From Frateuria aurantia DSM 6220 (lineage in GTDB: Bacteria > Pseudomonadota > Gammaproteobacteria > Xanthomonadales > Rhodanobacteraceae): a stretch of 64,000 nucleotides of DNA. Below, one piece after another: positions 8,716 through 18,887 of this stretch (position 1 is its first letter; every line of letters starts with the position of its first letter). Position numbers and translations under genes: made by a program. Location: positions 744,001-808,000 of the forward strand of contig NC_017033.1 of the NCBI RefSeq assembly GCF_000242255.2, read 5' to 3'. A model generated the notes under the pieces. It was not told the DNA's origin, ran no database searches, and worked only from the letters and a program-made list of their open reading frames with translations.

Positions 8716-8809
8716 CGTCCATGATTGCCGCTGTTGTTGCTCGCTCGTCATGGCCGGATGGCCATGGGCTGGAAGTCGTATCTACATCGCCGCAGCAAGG
8801 GAGTGGTGG

Positions 8810-10300
8810 GTGAGCGAGGAAATTCTGATCAATCTGACACCGCGAGAGACGCGTGTCGCGGTGGTCGAGAACGGCATGCTGCAGGAGGTCCATGTCGAGC
8901 GGGCTTCGCGTCGCGGCTATGTCGGCAATGTCTACAAGGGGCGCGTGCAAAGAGTCATGCCCGGCATGCAGGCCGCCTTTGTGGACATCGGTCTGGAACG
9001 TGCCGCGTTTCTGCATGCTTCCGATATCGTGCGGCCGCCGGCAACGGTGGGCGCTGAACATGCGGACAGCCTGCATGTGAACAGTCATGCCGCCCATGCC
9101 TCGATTTCGGAGCTGATCCATGAGGGCCAGGATGTGGTGGTGCAGGTGGTCAAGGACCCGATCGGCACCAAGGGCGCTCGCCTGTCCACGCATCTTTCGA
9201 TCCCTTCGCGTTACCTAGTACTGCTGCCCCAATCGCATACTCTGGGCATTTCGGCCAAGATCGATGACGAGCAGGAGCGTCAGCGCCTCCGCGACGTGCT
9301 GCAGCCACTGATCGGTGACAGTCCGCTGGGCTATATCGTGCGGACCAATGCCGAGGGTCAGAGCGCCGAATCGCTGGCTTTCGATGTCACCTATCTGGGC
9401 AAGGTCTGGCGGGTGGTGCAAGAGAATATCGCCAAGGCCAAGGTCGGCGAACGTGTGTATGAGGAACTGGCCCTGCCGCTGCGCGGCCTGCGCGATCTGC
9501 TCTATGCCGGAGTGGAAAAGGTGCGGGTGGATTCGCAGGTCACCTTCCAGCAGGCGGCCCACTTCGTCAACAAGTTCATGCCGACCCTGGCCGACCGGAT
9601 CGAGCACTACGGCAGCGAGCAGCCCATCTTCGATCTGTACGGGGTCGAGGACGAGATCCAGCGGGCCCTGCGCAAGGAGGTACCGTTGAAGTCCGGCGGT
9701 TATCTGATCATCGACCAGACCGAGGCGATGACCACCATCGATGTGAATACCGGCGCTTACCTGGGTTCGCGCAATCTGGAGGATACGGTCTACCGCACCA
9801 ATCTGGAGGCGGCGCAGGCCGCGGCGCGCCAGCTGCGGCTGCGCAATCTCGGTGGCATCATCATCATCGACTTCATCGACATGAGCGACGAGGATCACAA
9901 GCGCCAGGTATTGCGGATGCTCGAGAAAGGCCTGTCTCGAGACCATGCCAAGACCACGGTCTATCCGATGTCGTCGCTGGGTTTGGTGCAGATGACGCGC
10001 AAGCGCACCACCGAGAGCCTGGAACGCCAGTTGTGCGAACCCTGCCCGGCCTGCAATGGACGTGGCACCCAGAAGACCGCCGAGACCATCACCTACGAGA
10101 TTTTCCGCGAAATCACCCGTGCTGTCCGTCAGTTCAATGCCCAGAAGCTGATGGTGCTGGCCAGCAGCAAGGTGGTGAGCCGCATTCTGGAAGAAGAGTC
10201 CGCCGCCGTGGCTGAACTGGAAGAGTTCATTTCCAAGAGCATCCGTTTCCAGGCCGAGGAGCATTACTCCCAGGAGCAGTTTGATGTCGTTCTGCTGTAA
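8810..10300 (+). CDS. rng: Ribonuclease G
   Basis: 496 residues from GTG 8810, preceded by AAGGGAG six bases upstream; translation then begins with SEEILINLTPRETRVAVVE, the family N-terminus. The frame is open to 8750 but that part is not conserved. An S1 domain spans about 38-120, the catalytic acidic residues lie in IIDQTEAMTTIDVNTG and IIIIDFIDM, and the zinc-link is CEPCPACNGRG. RNase G matures the 5' end of 16S rRNA and cleaves AU-rich mRNA. The order rng-yhdP-tldD is widely conserved in gammaproteobacteria. Confidence 0.96.
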   Translation: MSEEILINLTPRETRVAVVENGMLQEVHVERASRRGYVGNVYKGRVQRVMPGMQAAFVDIGLERAAFLHASDIVRPPATVGAEHADSLHVNSHAAHASISELIHEGQDVVVQVVKDPIGTKGARLSTHLSIPSRYLVLLPQSHTLGISAKIDDEQERQRLRDVLQPLIGDSPLGYIVRTNAEGQSAESLAFDVTYLGKVWRVVQENIAKAKVGERVYEELALPLRGLRDLLYAGVEKVRVDSQVTFQQAAHFVNKFMPTLADRIEHYGSEQPIFDLYGVEDEIQRALRKEVPLKSGGYLIIDQTEAMTTIDVNTGAYLGSRNLEDTVYRTNLEAAQAAARQLRLRNLGGIIIIDFIDMSDEDHKRQVLRMLEKGLSRDHAKTTVYPMSSLGLVQMTRKRTTESLERQLCEPCPACNGRGTQKTAETITYEIFREITRAVRQFNAQKLMVLASSKVVSRILEEESAAVAELEEFISKSIRFQAEEHYSQEQFDVVLL

Positions 10301-10360
10301 GCGGACGCAAGCCCCGGAAAGAACGGTCGCGACAGCCCGTCGACCGGGGCAGGCCGGCGC

Positions 10361-13300
10361 GTGAGGCTGCACTGGGGGCATGTCCATGCCTGTGGTCGCG
10401 GACTGCGTCTGACCGCGATTGCCTGCACCCTGGCCGTTGCCGGACTGGAGATCGGCGGTCAGGCGCTGTTGCCTCTGCTGGCGGCCCATCCGCACTGGGT
10501 GGAGGTCGAGTTGAGTCGTGCCACGCATCGGCAGATCCGCTTCGGTTCGCTGCAGGGGCACTGGGAAATGTCCGGCCCGCGCTTCGTGATGCATGACATC
10601 ACGGCCAGTCTTGGACCCGGCAGCGTGCCGCTGCAGCTGAACGAAGCCATTCTCAAGCTGGATTTCGGCGGCTGGATGCCCGGCCGCCATTTCATCAATA
10701 TCTACGGTCGCGGTCTGGCTCTGGATCTGAGCCGCGAGCTCGACGGCCGCTGGCGGATCAACGGACTGGGCATCGCCGGTCACAAGGGGGCCCAGAAAAC
10801 CGATTTCGGCAAGTTGCGTATCGGTCTGTGGTTCGAAAATCTGCAGGTCAATATCGATGACCGGCTCGTCGGGCGGCAGTACAGCCTGGTGGCCGATGCC
10901 CTGCGTCTGGTGCGCCGTGGCGACGAATTGCGGTTCGGTGCCCATCTGCATCGCCCTGGCGCCCGAGGACAGGTGACCGGAGCCGGCGTGTTCGCCACCG
11001 ATGGCCATCAGGGCCGGGTCTGGGTTTCGGCCGACGGCGTGAATCTCTACAGTCTGCTGGCCGGCATCGATCTCAACGGTTACCAGGCCGACTCGGGCAA
11101 GGGGCAGGGGGCGACATGGCTGGACTGGAGCCGGGGCCGGATCATCCGTTCGGTGACGCGCTTCGACTTTTCGGATCTGGCACTGTCCAGCGCCACGGGA
11201 CGGCGTTCCATCGTGCCCAGTTTTCATGGTCAGGCCAACCTGCAACAGGTGCACGGCGGCTATGCTCTGCGCTGGAAGGGCGATGACGGCAGTCTGGCCC
11301 AGGGCCAGGTCGCGATCAAGGACGGGGTGCTGCTGGCGGCCCATGTCCAGGCCTCGCAGCTGGATCTGACGCCGCTGGTCCCCTGGGCGGCGCTGGCGCG
11401 TGGGCTGCCGGCCGGAGTGGCCGACTGGCTGGGCCAGGGCAAGCCGACAGGGCAGCTGAGCAAGGCCAGTCTGGATTGGAGTCGTGCGGCCGGACTGAGT
11501 CATGCCTATGTGCGATTCCAGGATCTCGGCATCCGTGCCTTCGGTGCGCAGCCGGGCATCAGTGCCCTGCATGGCGAGCTGCGGGCCGATCATGAGGCGG
11601 TCAGTCTGGAAATGCCCGGGCAGGCCGTTACCCTGATCGTGCCGGGGTTGTATCCCCAGCCGTTGCGACTGGACCGGCTGCGTCTCTTGGCCGGCGCCTG
11701 GAAGGATGAGCAGGGTTGGCATCTGGGTCTGGATGATCTGGATCTGTCCGGCACGGGATTCGCCGGCCGCTTCAATGGCGAGGTCGGTCTGCCCGGCCAT
11801 GGCCAAGGTGTGCAGGCGGACCTGTATGCCAGACTCGATGACATGAGCATCGATACGGCCAAACGGCTGCTTCCCCTGAAAATGTCGGCCCATGCCCGGC
11901 ATTGGGTGGACAATGCGCTGCTGGCCGGTCGGCTGGGTGATATCTCGGCGGTACTGCACGGCAATCTGGCTGACTGGCCGTTCCCTGCGCATCAGGGACG
12001 TTTCGAAGCCCATGCCCGGATCAGTGACGTGGTTCTGGACTATGGCAAGTCCTGGCCACGGGTGACCGGACTGGGCGCCGATCTGTCCTTCGTCAATGAC
12101 GGCCTGCATGTCGATGTCGATCAAGCCTCGTCGATGGGGCTGAAGGTGGACTCGGCCAGTCTGGATATTCCGCAGTTCAAGAACGCGACGCTGGGCATGC
12201 AGCTGCAGGCCAGTACCTCGGCGGCCAATGCACTGGACTTCGTCGCCCATTCGCCGGTGGCCTCCCGTCAGGCCGATGTCCTGGCCCGATTGAAGCTCGG
12301 AGGGAAGATCCAGGTCGGCCTGCAGCTGTCGATGCCGCTCAAGCACCATCAGGACTTCACTCTGGATGGCGAGGGCCAGTGGCACGACGGCAGCTTCTCG
12401 GCACCGGTCTGGAAGGTGGCGCTGGATCACCTTGCCGGGCCGCTGCACTTTGATCGGGACGGCTTTACGGCCGGACCGATGCAGGCTCGATTCCATGCCC
12501 AGCCGTCCCGCCTCAAGCTGGCCATCGGCGGAGCCACCGGGGTGCCGGGCACCGAGCTGTCGGCCGCACTGGAAGGGCACTTCAGTTTCGACCAGCTGAC
12601 CCAAGGCTATCCGGAGCTGGACTGGCTCCATCCGCTGACCCGCGGGTCCTCGTCTTTCAAGATCGATTTCGATATCCGCCATGCCGCCGATGGCAGCGCC
12701 CGCCAGAGTCTGCATCTGACGTCGGGCCTGGAAAACACGGCTCTGCTGTTGCCGGCGCCGTTGGACAAGCCGGTCGGCACTCGTCTGCCGTTGAGCGTGG
12801 ATCTGGCCTTGCCGGTGCAAGGGGGGCAGGTTGACCTGTCGTTGGGGCATGTGCTGCAAGGCCGGTTGCATCTGCCTGCCGATGATCGCTCGGAGCTCGC
12901 CGGCAGCCTGCATCTGGGAGCCGAGGCCCCCGGCCCGTTGCCGCCCAGAGGCTTGCGGATCAATGGTCATGCGGCTTTGCTGGATGCCACCGGCTGGGCC
13001 CAGTTCGTGGCGGCCGGGCAGGGCGGACATGGTCCAGGACTGGATGGCGTGGACGTGTCATCCAGCGAGGCCAGTCTGTTCGGTGCCCGTTTCAAGGACT
13101 TGCATATCAAGGTCCGCCCCGAGCCGCAGCAGATGCAGATCGAGCTGGCGGCACCGGCCATCGCCGGCACGGTGCTGGTGCCTACCCAGGCGCTGGACAA
13201 GCGAGGCCTGACCATGCGCCTGCAACGGCTGCATTGGCCGCATGTCGACCTGGGATCCGCAACGCAGGCCGGGCCGAAAGGGGATACCGATCCCGCTGCG

Positions 13301-14242
13301 GCGGGCATGGCCACCGCGGTGGCGGCCGACGTGGAATCCGAGTCGGCCGATGCACATGGCGGCGCCAATCCCTCGGCGCTGCCGCCACTGCATCTGTGGA
13401 TCGGCGACCTGCGATTGGGCGCGGCCAAGCTGGGTGAGGCCCGGCTGGAGGCCTGGCATATCCCGGGCGGCATCCATATCGACCCGCTGCAGACTCTGGC
13501 GTCCGGCGTGCAGATCAGTGGGGTCGGCGACTGGATGGGTACGGCCGATGACAACCACAGTCATCTGAAGGTCCGTTTCGCCGCCCACAATCTGGGCGAC
13601 ATGCTGGCCGCGCTGGGTTATCCCCATATCTTTGATGGTGGGGCGACCCGGGCGGATCTGGACGCGACCTGGCCGGGTTCGCCGCTGACGCCGGATCTGG
13701 GTCATGCCAATGGCCGTCTGGCGATCGACATCAAGAACGGCAGTCTGCCTGATCTGCCGCCCGGTGCGGGTGCTCGCGTGCTGGGCCTGGTTTCTATCTT
13801 CGAGCTGCCGCGCCGGCTGAGTTTCAATTTCAGTGACGTTTTCAACAAGGGGCTGGGTTTTGATGCCATCAAGGGCGAGTTCCAGCTCGCCGATGGTCAG
13901 GCCCGCAGCCGCGATCTGCGGATCGACAGTCCGGCGGCCAATATCAAGATCCAGGGCCGGGCCGGTCTGGTGGCCCGCGATTACGATGAATTCATCACCG
14001 TGACCCCGCATGTCGGCAACGGTCTGCCAGTGTTCGGCGCGGTGTTCGGACCGTTCGGCATCGCTGCCGGGCTGGTGGCCGAAGGCATCTTCGGCAGCCA
14101 GATCAACCAGGCCCTGGTCCGGCAATATCATCTGGGAGGCAGCTGGGACAAGCCGCAACTGAATCCCTTGCACGCCCTGCCCGACATTCCATCGGCGCCG
14201 GGGGCATCGGTCCTGCCAAGCCGTTCCGTGGATACGCCCTGA
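10361..14242 (+). CDS. yhdP: YhdP family protein (AsmA-like lipid transport)
   Basis: 1293 residues, close to the usual 1270 of YhdP. One N-terminal membrane anchor (about 16-38) is followed by a long periplasmic region of repeated beta-strand segments. The C-terminal AsmA-like domain is visible as VLGLVSIFELPRRLSFNFSD and GLVAEGIFGSQINQAL. E. coli YhdP works with TamB and YdbH in moving phospholipid from the inner to the outer membrane. The start is GTG 10361 without a strong ribosome site. It follows rng by 60 bases and precedes tldD, the same order as in E. coli. Confidence 0.92.
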   Translation: MRLHWGHVHACGRGLRLTAIACTLAVAGLEIGGQALLPLLAAHPHWVEVELSRATHRQIRFGSLQGHWEMSGPRFVMHDITASLGPGSVPLQLNEAILKLDFGGWMPGRHFINIYGRGLALDLSRELDGRWRINGLGIAGHKGAQKTDFGKLRIGLWFENLQVNIDDRLVGRQYSLVADALRLVRRGDELRFGAHLHRPGARGQVTGAGVFATDGHQGRVWVSADGVNLYSLLAGIDLNGYQADSGKGQGATWLDWSRGRIIRSVTRFDFSDLALSSATGRRSIVPSFHGQANLQQVHGGYALRWKGDDGSLAQGQVAIKDGVLLAAHVQASQLDLTPLVPWAALARGLPAGVADWLGQGKPTGQLSKASLDWSRAAGLSHAYVRFQDLGIRAFGAQPGISALHGELRADHEAVSLEMPGQAVTLIVPGLYPQPLRLDRLRLLAGAWKDEQGWHLGLDDLDLSGTGFAGRFNGEVGLPGHGQGVQADLYARLDDMSIDTAKRLLPLKMSAHARHWVDNALLAGRLGDISAVLHGNLADWPFPAHQGRFEAHARISDVVLDYGKSWPRVTGLGADLSFVNDGLHVDVDQASSMGLKVDSASLDIPQFKNATLGMQLQASTSAANALDFVAHSPVASRQADVLARLKLGGKIQVGLQLSMPLKHHQDFTLDGEGQWHDGSFSAPVWKVALDHLAGPLHFDRDGFTAGPMQARFHAQPSRLKLAIGGATGVPGTELSAALEGHFSFDQLTQGYPELDWLHPLTRGSSSFKIDFDIRHAADGSARQSLHLTSGLENTALLLPAPLDKPVGTRLPLSVDLALPVQGGQVDLSLGHVLQGRLHLPADDRSELAGSLHLGAEAPGPLPPRGLRINGHAALLDATGWAQFVAAGQGGHGPGLDGVDVSSSEASLFGARFKDLHIKVRPEPQQMQIELAAPAIAGTVLVPTQALDKRGLTMRLQRLHWPHVDLGSATQAGPKGDTDPAAAGMATAVAADVESESADAHGGANPSALPPLHLWIGDLRLGAAKLGEARLEAWHIPGGIHIDPLQTLASGVQISGVGDWMGTADDNHSHLKVRFAAHNLGDMLAALGYPHIFDGGATRADLDATWPGSPLTPDLGHANGRLAIDIKNGSLPDLPPGAGARVLGLVSIFELPRRLSFNFSDVFNKGLGFDAIKGEFQLADGQARSRDLRIDSPAANIKIQGRAGLVARDYDEFITVTPHVGNGLPVFGAVFGPFGIAAGLVAEGIFGSQINQALVRQYHLGGSWDKPQLNPLHALPDIPSAPGASVLPSRSVDTP

Positions 14243-14308
14243 GCCGGGCCTTTAAGCGCCGCTATCCGCCCACATCTCCTGTTTATTCCTTTTGTACGGT
14301 TGATCGCC

Positions 14309-15748
14309 ATGGATTCTCTGCTTGCCACTGTTGAACATCGTCTGCTGACCCCCGGAGGCATGGCGGCCAACGATCTGGAGCGTGTCTTCAATCAGCTGAT
14401 GGGGCCGGGCATCGACGCGGCGGATCTGTATTTCCAGCATTCCCGCAGTGAGTCCTGGCATCTGGAAGAAGGCATCGTCAAGGACGGCAGCCATTCCATC
14501 GAGCAGGGGGTGGGCGTGCGTGCGATGGCCGGCGAAAAGACCGGGTTCGCCTATTCCGATGAAATCGTGCTGCCGCAGCTGCTGGAAGCCACCCGGGCGG
14601 CTCGTGCCATCGCGCGGGATGGTCACGGGGCCGGCCGGCCGCTGGCGGTACGTCAGACGCCTTCGCTGTATCCGGCCATCGATCCGGTCGACAGCCTGCC
14701 GAATCCGGAGAAAATCGCCTTGCTGCGCGAGGTGGATGCCTATGCGCGCGCCCGCGACCCTCGGGTAAAGCAGGTGATGGTCAGTCTGGCCGCCACCGTT
14801 GACACGGTGCTGATCGCCGCCTCCGACGGCACGCTGGCCGCCGATGTGCGTCCCCTGGTGCGAGTCAATGTGCAGGTGATCGTGGAATCGAATGGCCGCC
14901 GCGAGCAGGGCTATGCCGGTGGTGGCGGTCGCTACAGCTACGGCGAGCTGCTGGCCAACGGGCGGGCGCTGGGCTTTGCGGCCGAGGCCGTGCGCCAGGC
15001 GCTGGTCAATCTGGAGGCCGTCGATGCGCCGGCCGGGACCATGCCGGTGGTCCTGGGGCCGGGCTGGCCGGGGGTGATGCTGCACGAGGCAGTCGGTCAT
15101 GGCCTGGAGGGCGATTTCAATCGGAAGGGCAGCTCGGCCTTTGCCGGCCGGATCGGTGAGCAGGTCGCGGCCAAGGGCGTGACCGTGGTCGACGACGGGA
15201 CCTTGCCGGGCCGTCGCGGCTCGCTCAGCGTCGATGACGAAGGCACGCCGACCCAGTGCACCACCCTGATCGAGGATGGCATTCTCAAAGGCTATATGCA
15301 GGACAAGCTCAATGCCCGCTTGATGGGCGTGACGGCTACCGGCAATGGTCGGCGGGAGTCCTTCACCCATCTGCCGATGCCGCGGATGACCAATACCTAC
15401 ATGCTGGCCGGTGAGCGAGATCCCGAAGAGATTCTTCGTTCGATCAAGCGCGGTCTGTATGCCGTCAACTTCGGCGGCGGGCAGGTCGACATCACCAGCG
15501 GCAAGTTCGTGTTTTCGGCCAGCGAGGCCTATCTGGTCGAGGACGGCAAGATCGTATGCCCGGTCAAGGGTGCCACCCTGGTCGGTTCCGGTCCTGAGGC
15601 GATGAGCCGGATCTCGATGATCGGCAACGATCTGGCGCTGGACGAGGGTATCGGCGTCTGCGGCAAGGACGGGCAGAGCGTGCCTGTCGGTGTCGGCCAG
15701 CCCACCCTGAGAATCGACGGTATGACGGTGGGCGGTACGGCTTCCTGA
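14309..15748 (+). CDS. tldD: Metalloprotease TldD
   Basis: 479 residues from ATG 14309 ([17 protein letters not shown]). The zinc-binding HExxxH motif is present in [13 protein letters not shown]. TldD forms a heterodimer with TldE that degrades unfolded peptides and matures modified peptides such as microcin B17; TldE is encoded at 22120. The length is very close to E. coli TldD (481). A TTG at 14300 is a possible but less likely start. It is the third gene of the rng-yhdP-tldD series, 66 bases after yhdP. Confidence 0.95.
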   Translation: MDSLLATVEHRLLTPGGMAANDLERVFNQLMGPGIDAADLYFQHSRSESWHLEEGIVKDGSHSIEQGVGVRAMAGEKTGFAYSDEIVLPQLLEATRAARAIARDGHGAGRPLAVRQTPSLYPAIDPVDSLPNPEKIALLREVDAYARARDPRVKQVMVSLAATVDTVLIAASDGTLAADVRPLVRVNVQVIVESNGRREQGYAGGGGRYSYGELLANGRALGFAAEAVRQALVNLEAVDAPAGTMPVVLGPGWPGVMLHEAVGHGLEGDFNRKGSSAFAGRIGEQVAAKGVTVVDDGTLPGRRGSLSVDDEGTPTQCTTLIEDGILKGYMQDKLNARLMGVTATGNGRRESFTHLPMPRMTNTYMLAGERDPEEILRSIKRGLYAVNFGGGQVDITSGKFVFSASEAYLVEDGKIVCPVKGATLVGSGPEAMSRISMIGNDLALDEGIGVCGKDGQSVPVGVGQPTLRIDGMTVGGTAS

Positions 15749-15846
15749 GCGATCATTCATGGATGTCTTGGTGGCTGTCCGGAGGCTTTGCCATTGATCC
15801 GGGCAGCCATCCTTGAGTAAGGTGGCTCCTCCATCGGGGAGTCAGT

Positions 15847-17514
15847 ATGAAATACAGCAAGGGAATACTGCTGGCAGCGCTGCTGCCGGCGATGGCCGTG
15901 GCCACTGGCAGCGATGTCGCGCCGAAGGCGGGACTTGGACGTATCAAGCAGGCCGACCTGCGTGAGGGCATCGGCTTTCTGGCTTCAGACCCGCTTGAGG
16001 GACGCATGTCGTTGCAGCCGGGGGATGATCAGGCCATCGAATGGGTCGCCAAGGCCTTTGGCCAGGCCGGGCTGCAACCGATCGGTACCGACGGTCATGG
16101 TCACCCGGGTTATCTGCAGGCCGTGCCCCTGATTGAATACCGCGCGGACGCCAAGGCCAGCTGGCTGGAGCTGACCGTGAACGGGAAGAGCCGTCGCATC
16201 GGCTGGGCCGATGCACACGGTGCATTGCCCTTCCCCCGCAAGGCGCAAGGCGAGCTGGTCTTTGCCGGCTATGGCATCACGGCGCCCGAACTCGGCTATG
16301 ACGACTATGCCCATCTGGATGTCCGCGGAAAGATCGTGGTCGTGTTCGAGCACGAGCCGCGCGAGACCGATCCGGCTTCGCCTTTCAACGGGACCGGCAA
16401 TACCCGCTATGCCACCAACTACGTCAAGGTGCTTAACGCGCAGAAGCATGGCGCGCTGGGCGTGCTGTTCGCCGGCGAGCCGGAACACAACCACCCCACG
16501 GCGGAAGAGATCCGGACCCGGATCGGCCATCATCAGGAACATGCGGCCAACCCGATCCCGCTGCAGGCGCTGGCCGATCAGGCCGTGCAGATTCCCAGCA
16601 TGAGTCTGTCACCGGCGCTGGCCGCCGAGGTGCTGGCGCATTCAGGCAAGAGCGCCCTGCAGTTGCAGCAGGGCATTGATCAGGGACTCAAGCCGCAGTC
16701 ACAGGTTCTGGACGCGTTGTCGGCCACCCTGACGCTGCAGCCGACCGCCGTGCGCAAAGGCATCAGTTACAACGTGGTCGGTCTGCTGCCGGGCTCGGAT
16801 CCGAAGCTGAAGGCCGAGACCGTCATCATCAGTGCCCATCATGACCATGACGGCGAGTCGGGCGGCAAGATCTGGCACGGTGCCGATGACAATGCCTCCG
16901 GTACCGTCGGCGTGGTGGAGCTGGCCCGCGCCTTTGCCGCCGCCGGTCATGCTCCGAAGCGTTCGATCCTGTTCGCCGTGTTCGCCGCGGAGGAGCGCGG
17001 CCTGCTGGGTGCCTATTATCTGGCCGCCCATCCCTTGCGTCCGCTGGCGACGACGCGGGCCATGATCAATTTCGACATGATCGGTCGTGACGAGACGCCT
17101 TCGCCGCAGACCGCCGGGCTGATCGATGTGCCGGCCGATACCCGCAACCGGCTGAATCTGATCGGCGCGGCCTACAGCCCGGACTATGCCCGTACCGTGG
17201 CCGCGGCCGACCGCTCGGTGGGCCTGGTGCTGGATGACCGTTTTGACCACGAATATGCTCTGAACGTCTTCTTCCGTTCGGACCAGTTCCCCTTCGTGCT
17301 GCACAATATTCCGGCTTTCTGGTGGTTTACCGGCTTTCATCCCGACTATCACCATCCCAGCGACACGCCGGAAAAGATCAACTATCCGAAGATGCAGAAG
17401 ATCTTGCAGCTGGCTTATCTGTCGGCCTGGGACTTCGCCGACGAGGCCACGCCGCCGAAATTCGTGAAGGCCCCCAAGGGGGACTCGAAGGATATCTACA
17501 GCGCGGAACACTGA
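15847..17514 (+). CDS. Secreted M28 family zinc aminopeptidase
   Basis: 555 residues with an N-terminal signal peptide (MKYSKGILLAALLPAMAVA) and a GGGGAG ribosome site upstream. The co-catalytic two-zinc site of clan MH is complete: HHDHDG (His, Asp), GADDNASG (bridging Asp), EERGLLG (Glu), NFDMIGRDE (Asp) and YHHPSDTPEKINY (His). A protease-associated domain is inserted between about 130 and 270 (ELVFAGYGITAPE). Such enzymes trim N-terminal residues from peptides in the periplasm or medium. It stands alone behind tldD and ends at a GNRA-loop terminator. The substrate is not predictable. Confidence 0.92.
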   Translation: MKYSKGILLAALLPAMAVATGSDVAPKAGLGRIKQADLREGIGFLASDPLEGRMSLQPGDDQAIEWVAKAFGQAGLQPIGTDGHGHPGYLQAVPLIEYRADAKASWLELTVNGKSRRIGWADAHGALPFPRKAQGELVFAGYGITAPELGYDDYAHLDVRGKIVVVFEHEPRETDPASPFNGTGNTRYATNYVKVLNAQKHGALGVLFAGEPEHNHPTAEEIRTRIGHHQEHAANPIPLQALADQAVQIPSMSLSPALAAEVLAHSGKSALQLQQGIDQGLKPQSQVLDALSATLTLQPTAVRKGISYNVVGLLPGSDPKLKAETVIISAHHDHDGESGGKIWHGADDNASGTVGVVELARAFAAAGHAPKRSILFAVFAAEERGLLGAYYLAAHPLRPLATTRAMINFDMIGRDETPSPQTAGLIDVPADTRNRLNLIGAAYSPDYARTVAAADRSVGLVLDDRFDHEYALNVFFRSDQFPFVLHNIPAFWWFTGFHPDYHHPSDTPEKINYPKMQKILQLAYLSAWDFADEATPPKFVKAPKGDSKDIYSAEH

Positions 17515-17550
17515 GGCCGCGAGCGGCCCCGGATGCTGTGCATGAGATCG

Positions 17551-17582
17551 AAGACCCGGTCGCGAAAGCGGCCGGGTCTTTT
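17551..17582 (+). terminator. Terminator after the M28 peptidase gene
   Basis: AAGACCCGG (17551-17559) pairs with CCGGGTCTT (17572-17580). An inner CGC-GAAA-GCG forms a GNRA tetraloop, and TTTT follows. It lies between convergent genes. The upstream AAGA gives only a weak T tract for the minus-strand permease gene. Confidence 0.85.
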
Positions 17583-17593
17583 GCAGAACGGAT

Positions 17594-18877
17594 TCACTGG
17601 CTGCGGATGGCTTCTGCCGGAGCGATTCCGGCGGCACTGCGGGCCGGCCCCAGCACCGCCAGCTGACCCAGCATGATGGCGGTGACGGCGCCCACCGGCA
17701 GCCAGCTGGGCGGCAATCGTGCCAGTTCGTAATGCTGCATCAGCAGCTGGTTGATGATCCAGGCCAGGCCCATGCCCAGCATGCTGGCGGCCCCGACCAG
17801 CAGCAGATTCTCGCCCAGAAACGAGCTCATGATCTGCCGGCGGCGTGCCCCCAGGGCGCGATAGATGCCGATCTGCCGTTGCCGGCGCTGGACCTGGAAG
17901 CCGCTGAGGCCGAGCACTCCCATCACCGTGACCAGGACCACGGCCAGGGTGATGCCGCCCAGCATATACAGCGCTGAACGATTGTCCGAAAACGAGGCAT
18001 GGCGTGCTTCGGCATAGCTGCGAACCCGGATGGGCTCGGCATCTGCACCCAGGCGTGGCCCCAGCCTGTGCTGCAGAATCTTCTGCACCGCGGGCAGCAG
18101 CGCCGCCTGCCGGCCGGGCTCGACCCGGATCGCCATGCTGAACAACTGCGGCTTGCTGACATACCTGGGCAACAGGATGGCATTCTGGACAGCATCGCCC
18201 TGAGCCAGGACCAGTTGATAGCGCAGCAGGGGCGAGGTGATGCCGATCACCTGCTCGCCATCGCCATCGCCGCCGGTTCGCAGCACCTTGCCCAGGCAGG
18301 CCAGGCCACCGCAGAGCTGGCGGGCCAGCCCGATCGGGATCAGGGCCGGGGTGATCGTCGGTGCCGGCGGGGTCTTGACGGTATTGCCAGAGGGAGCCGC
18401 ATCGTCCGGGGGCGCGGTATTGAAGGCGATGCTCATGGGACGATAATCCCCTGGCTGGAAGTCGCGTCCGGCCAGCAGGTGAATGCCCAGGGTCTTGACC
18501 AGGTCCCGGCCGAAATAGCCGTCGGCGTTGATGGTTCGGCCGTGCCCGTAGCGGAGGTCCCAGGTGATCGACAGGCCCGAGGTCATCGGCAGGCCATAGC
18601 CGGCGCTGGCGGCGATTACGCCCGGCAGGGCCCGGATCTCGGCGAGGGTCTGGTTCACCTCGGCATCGGTCCAGGCACTGTGGTCGCCGCTGATCCGGTC
18701 GGCCAGCAGCAGGTTCTGGCCGTCGATGCCGGGGCTGGCCAGCATCGGCTGCAGCTGCTGCCAGGCCAGAAACAGGGTATTGCAGAGAATGGCACAGGCG
18801 ATGACGATCTGGCCAACGATCAGCAAGGGCATCAAGGGGCTGCGTCGCAGGGTGGAAAACAAGGCATGCCAGGACAT
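17594..18877 (-). CDS. ABC transporter permease, MacB/FtsX type (second of a pair)
   Basis: 427 residues with one N-terminal membrane helix (about 17-40), a large periplasmic domain (about 45-305) and a C-terminal FtsX core of three helices. The core includes VTVMGVLGLSGFQVQRRQRQIGIYRALGARRRQIM, cited here only by its ends, and PAEAIRSQ. This architecture is used by mechanotransmission ABC systems such as MacB and LolCE. GAGGG lies six bases before its ATG, and the upstream permease gene ends 10 bases away. No ATPase or membrane-fusion gene is present in the window, so the pair is orphaned here. Confidence 0.85.
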   Translation of the reverse strand: MSWHALFSTLRRSPLMPLLIVGQIVIACAILCNTLFLAWQQLQPMLASPGIDGQNLLLADRISGDHSAWTDAEVNQTLAEIRALPGVIAASAGYGLPMTSGLSITWDLRYGHGRTINADGYFGRDLVKTLGIHLLAGRDFQPGDYRPMSIAFNTAPPDDAAPSGNTVKTPPAPTITPALIPIGLARQLCGGLACLGKVLRTGGDGDGEQVIGITSPLLRYQLVLAQGDAVQNAILLPRYVSKPQLFSMAIRVEPGRQAALLPAVQKILQHRLGPRLGADAEPIRVRSYAEARHASFSDNRSALYMLGGITLAVVLVTVMGVLGLSGFQVQRRQRQIGIYRALGARRRQIMSSFLGENLLLVGAASMLGMGLAWIINQLLMQHYELARLPPSWLPVGAVTAIMLGQLAVLGPARSAAGIAPAEAIRSQ

Positions 18878-18887
18878 GGTCGGACCC

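Noticed and set aside
9215-13030. A 1271-codon open frame on the minus strand opposite rng and yhdP.
   Set aside because: It is a codon-bias shadow: both plus-strand genes have strong family similarity, and the antisense translation is a low-complexity Gln/Gly/Arg/His-rich sequence with no recognisable domain.
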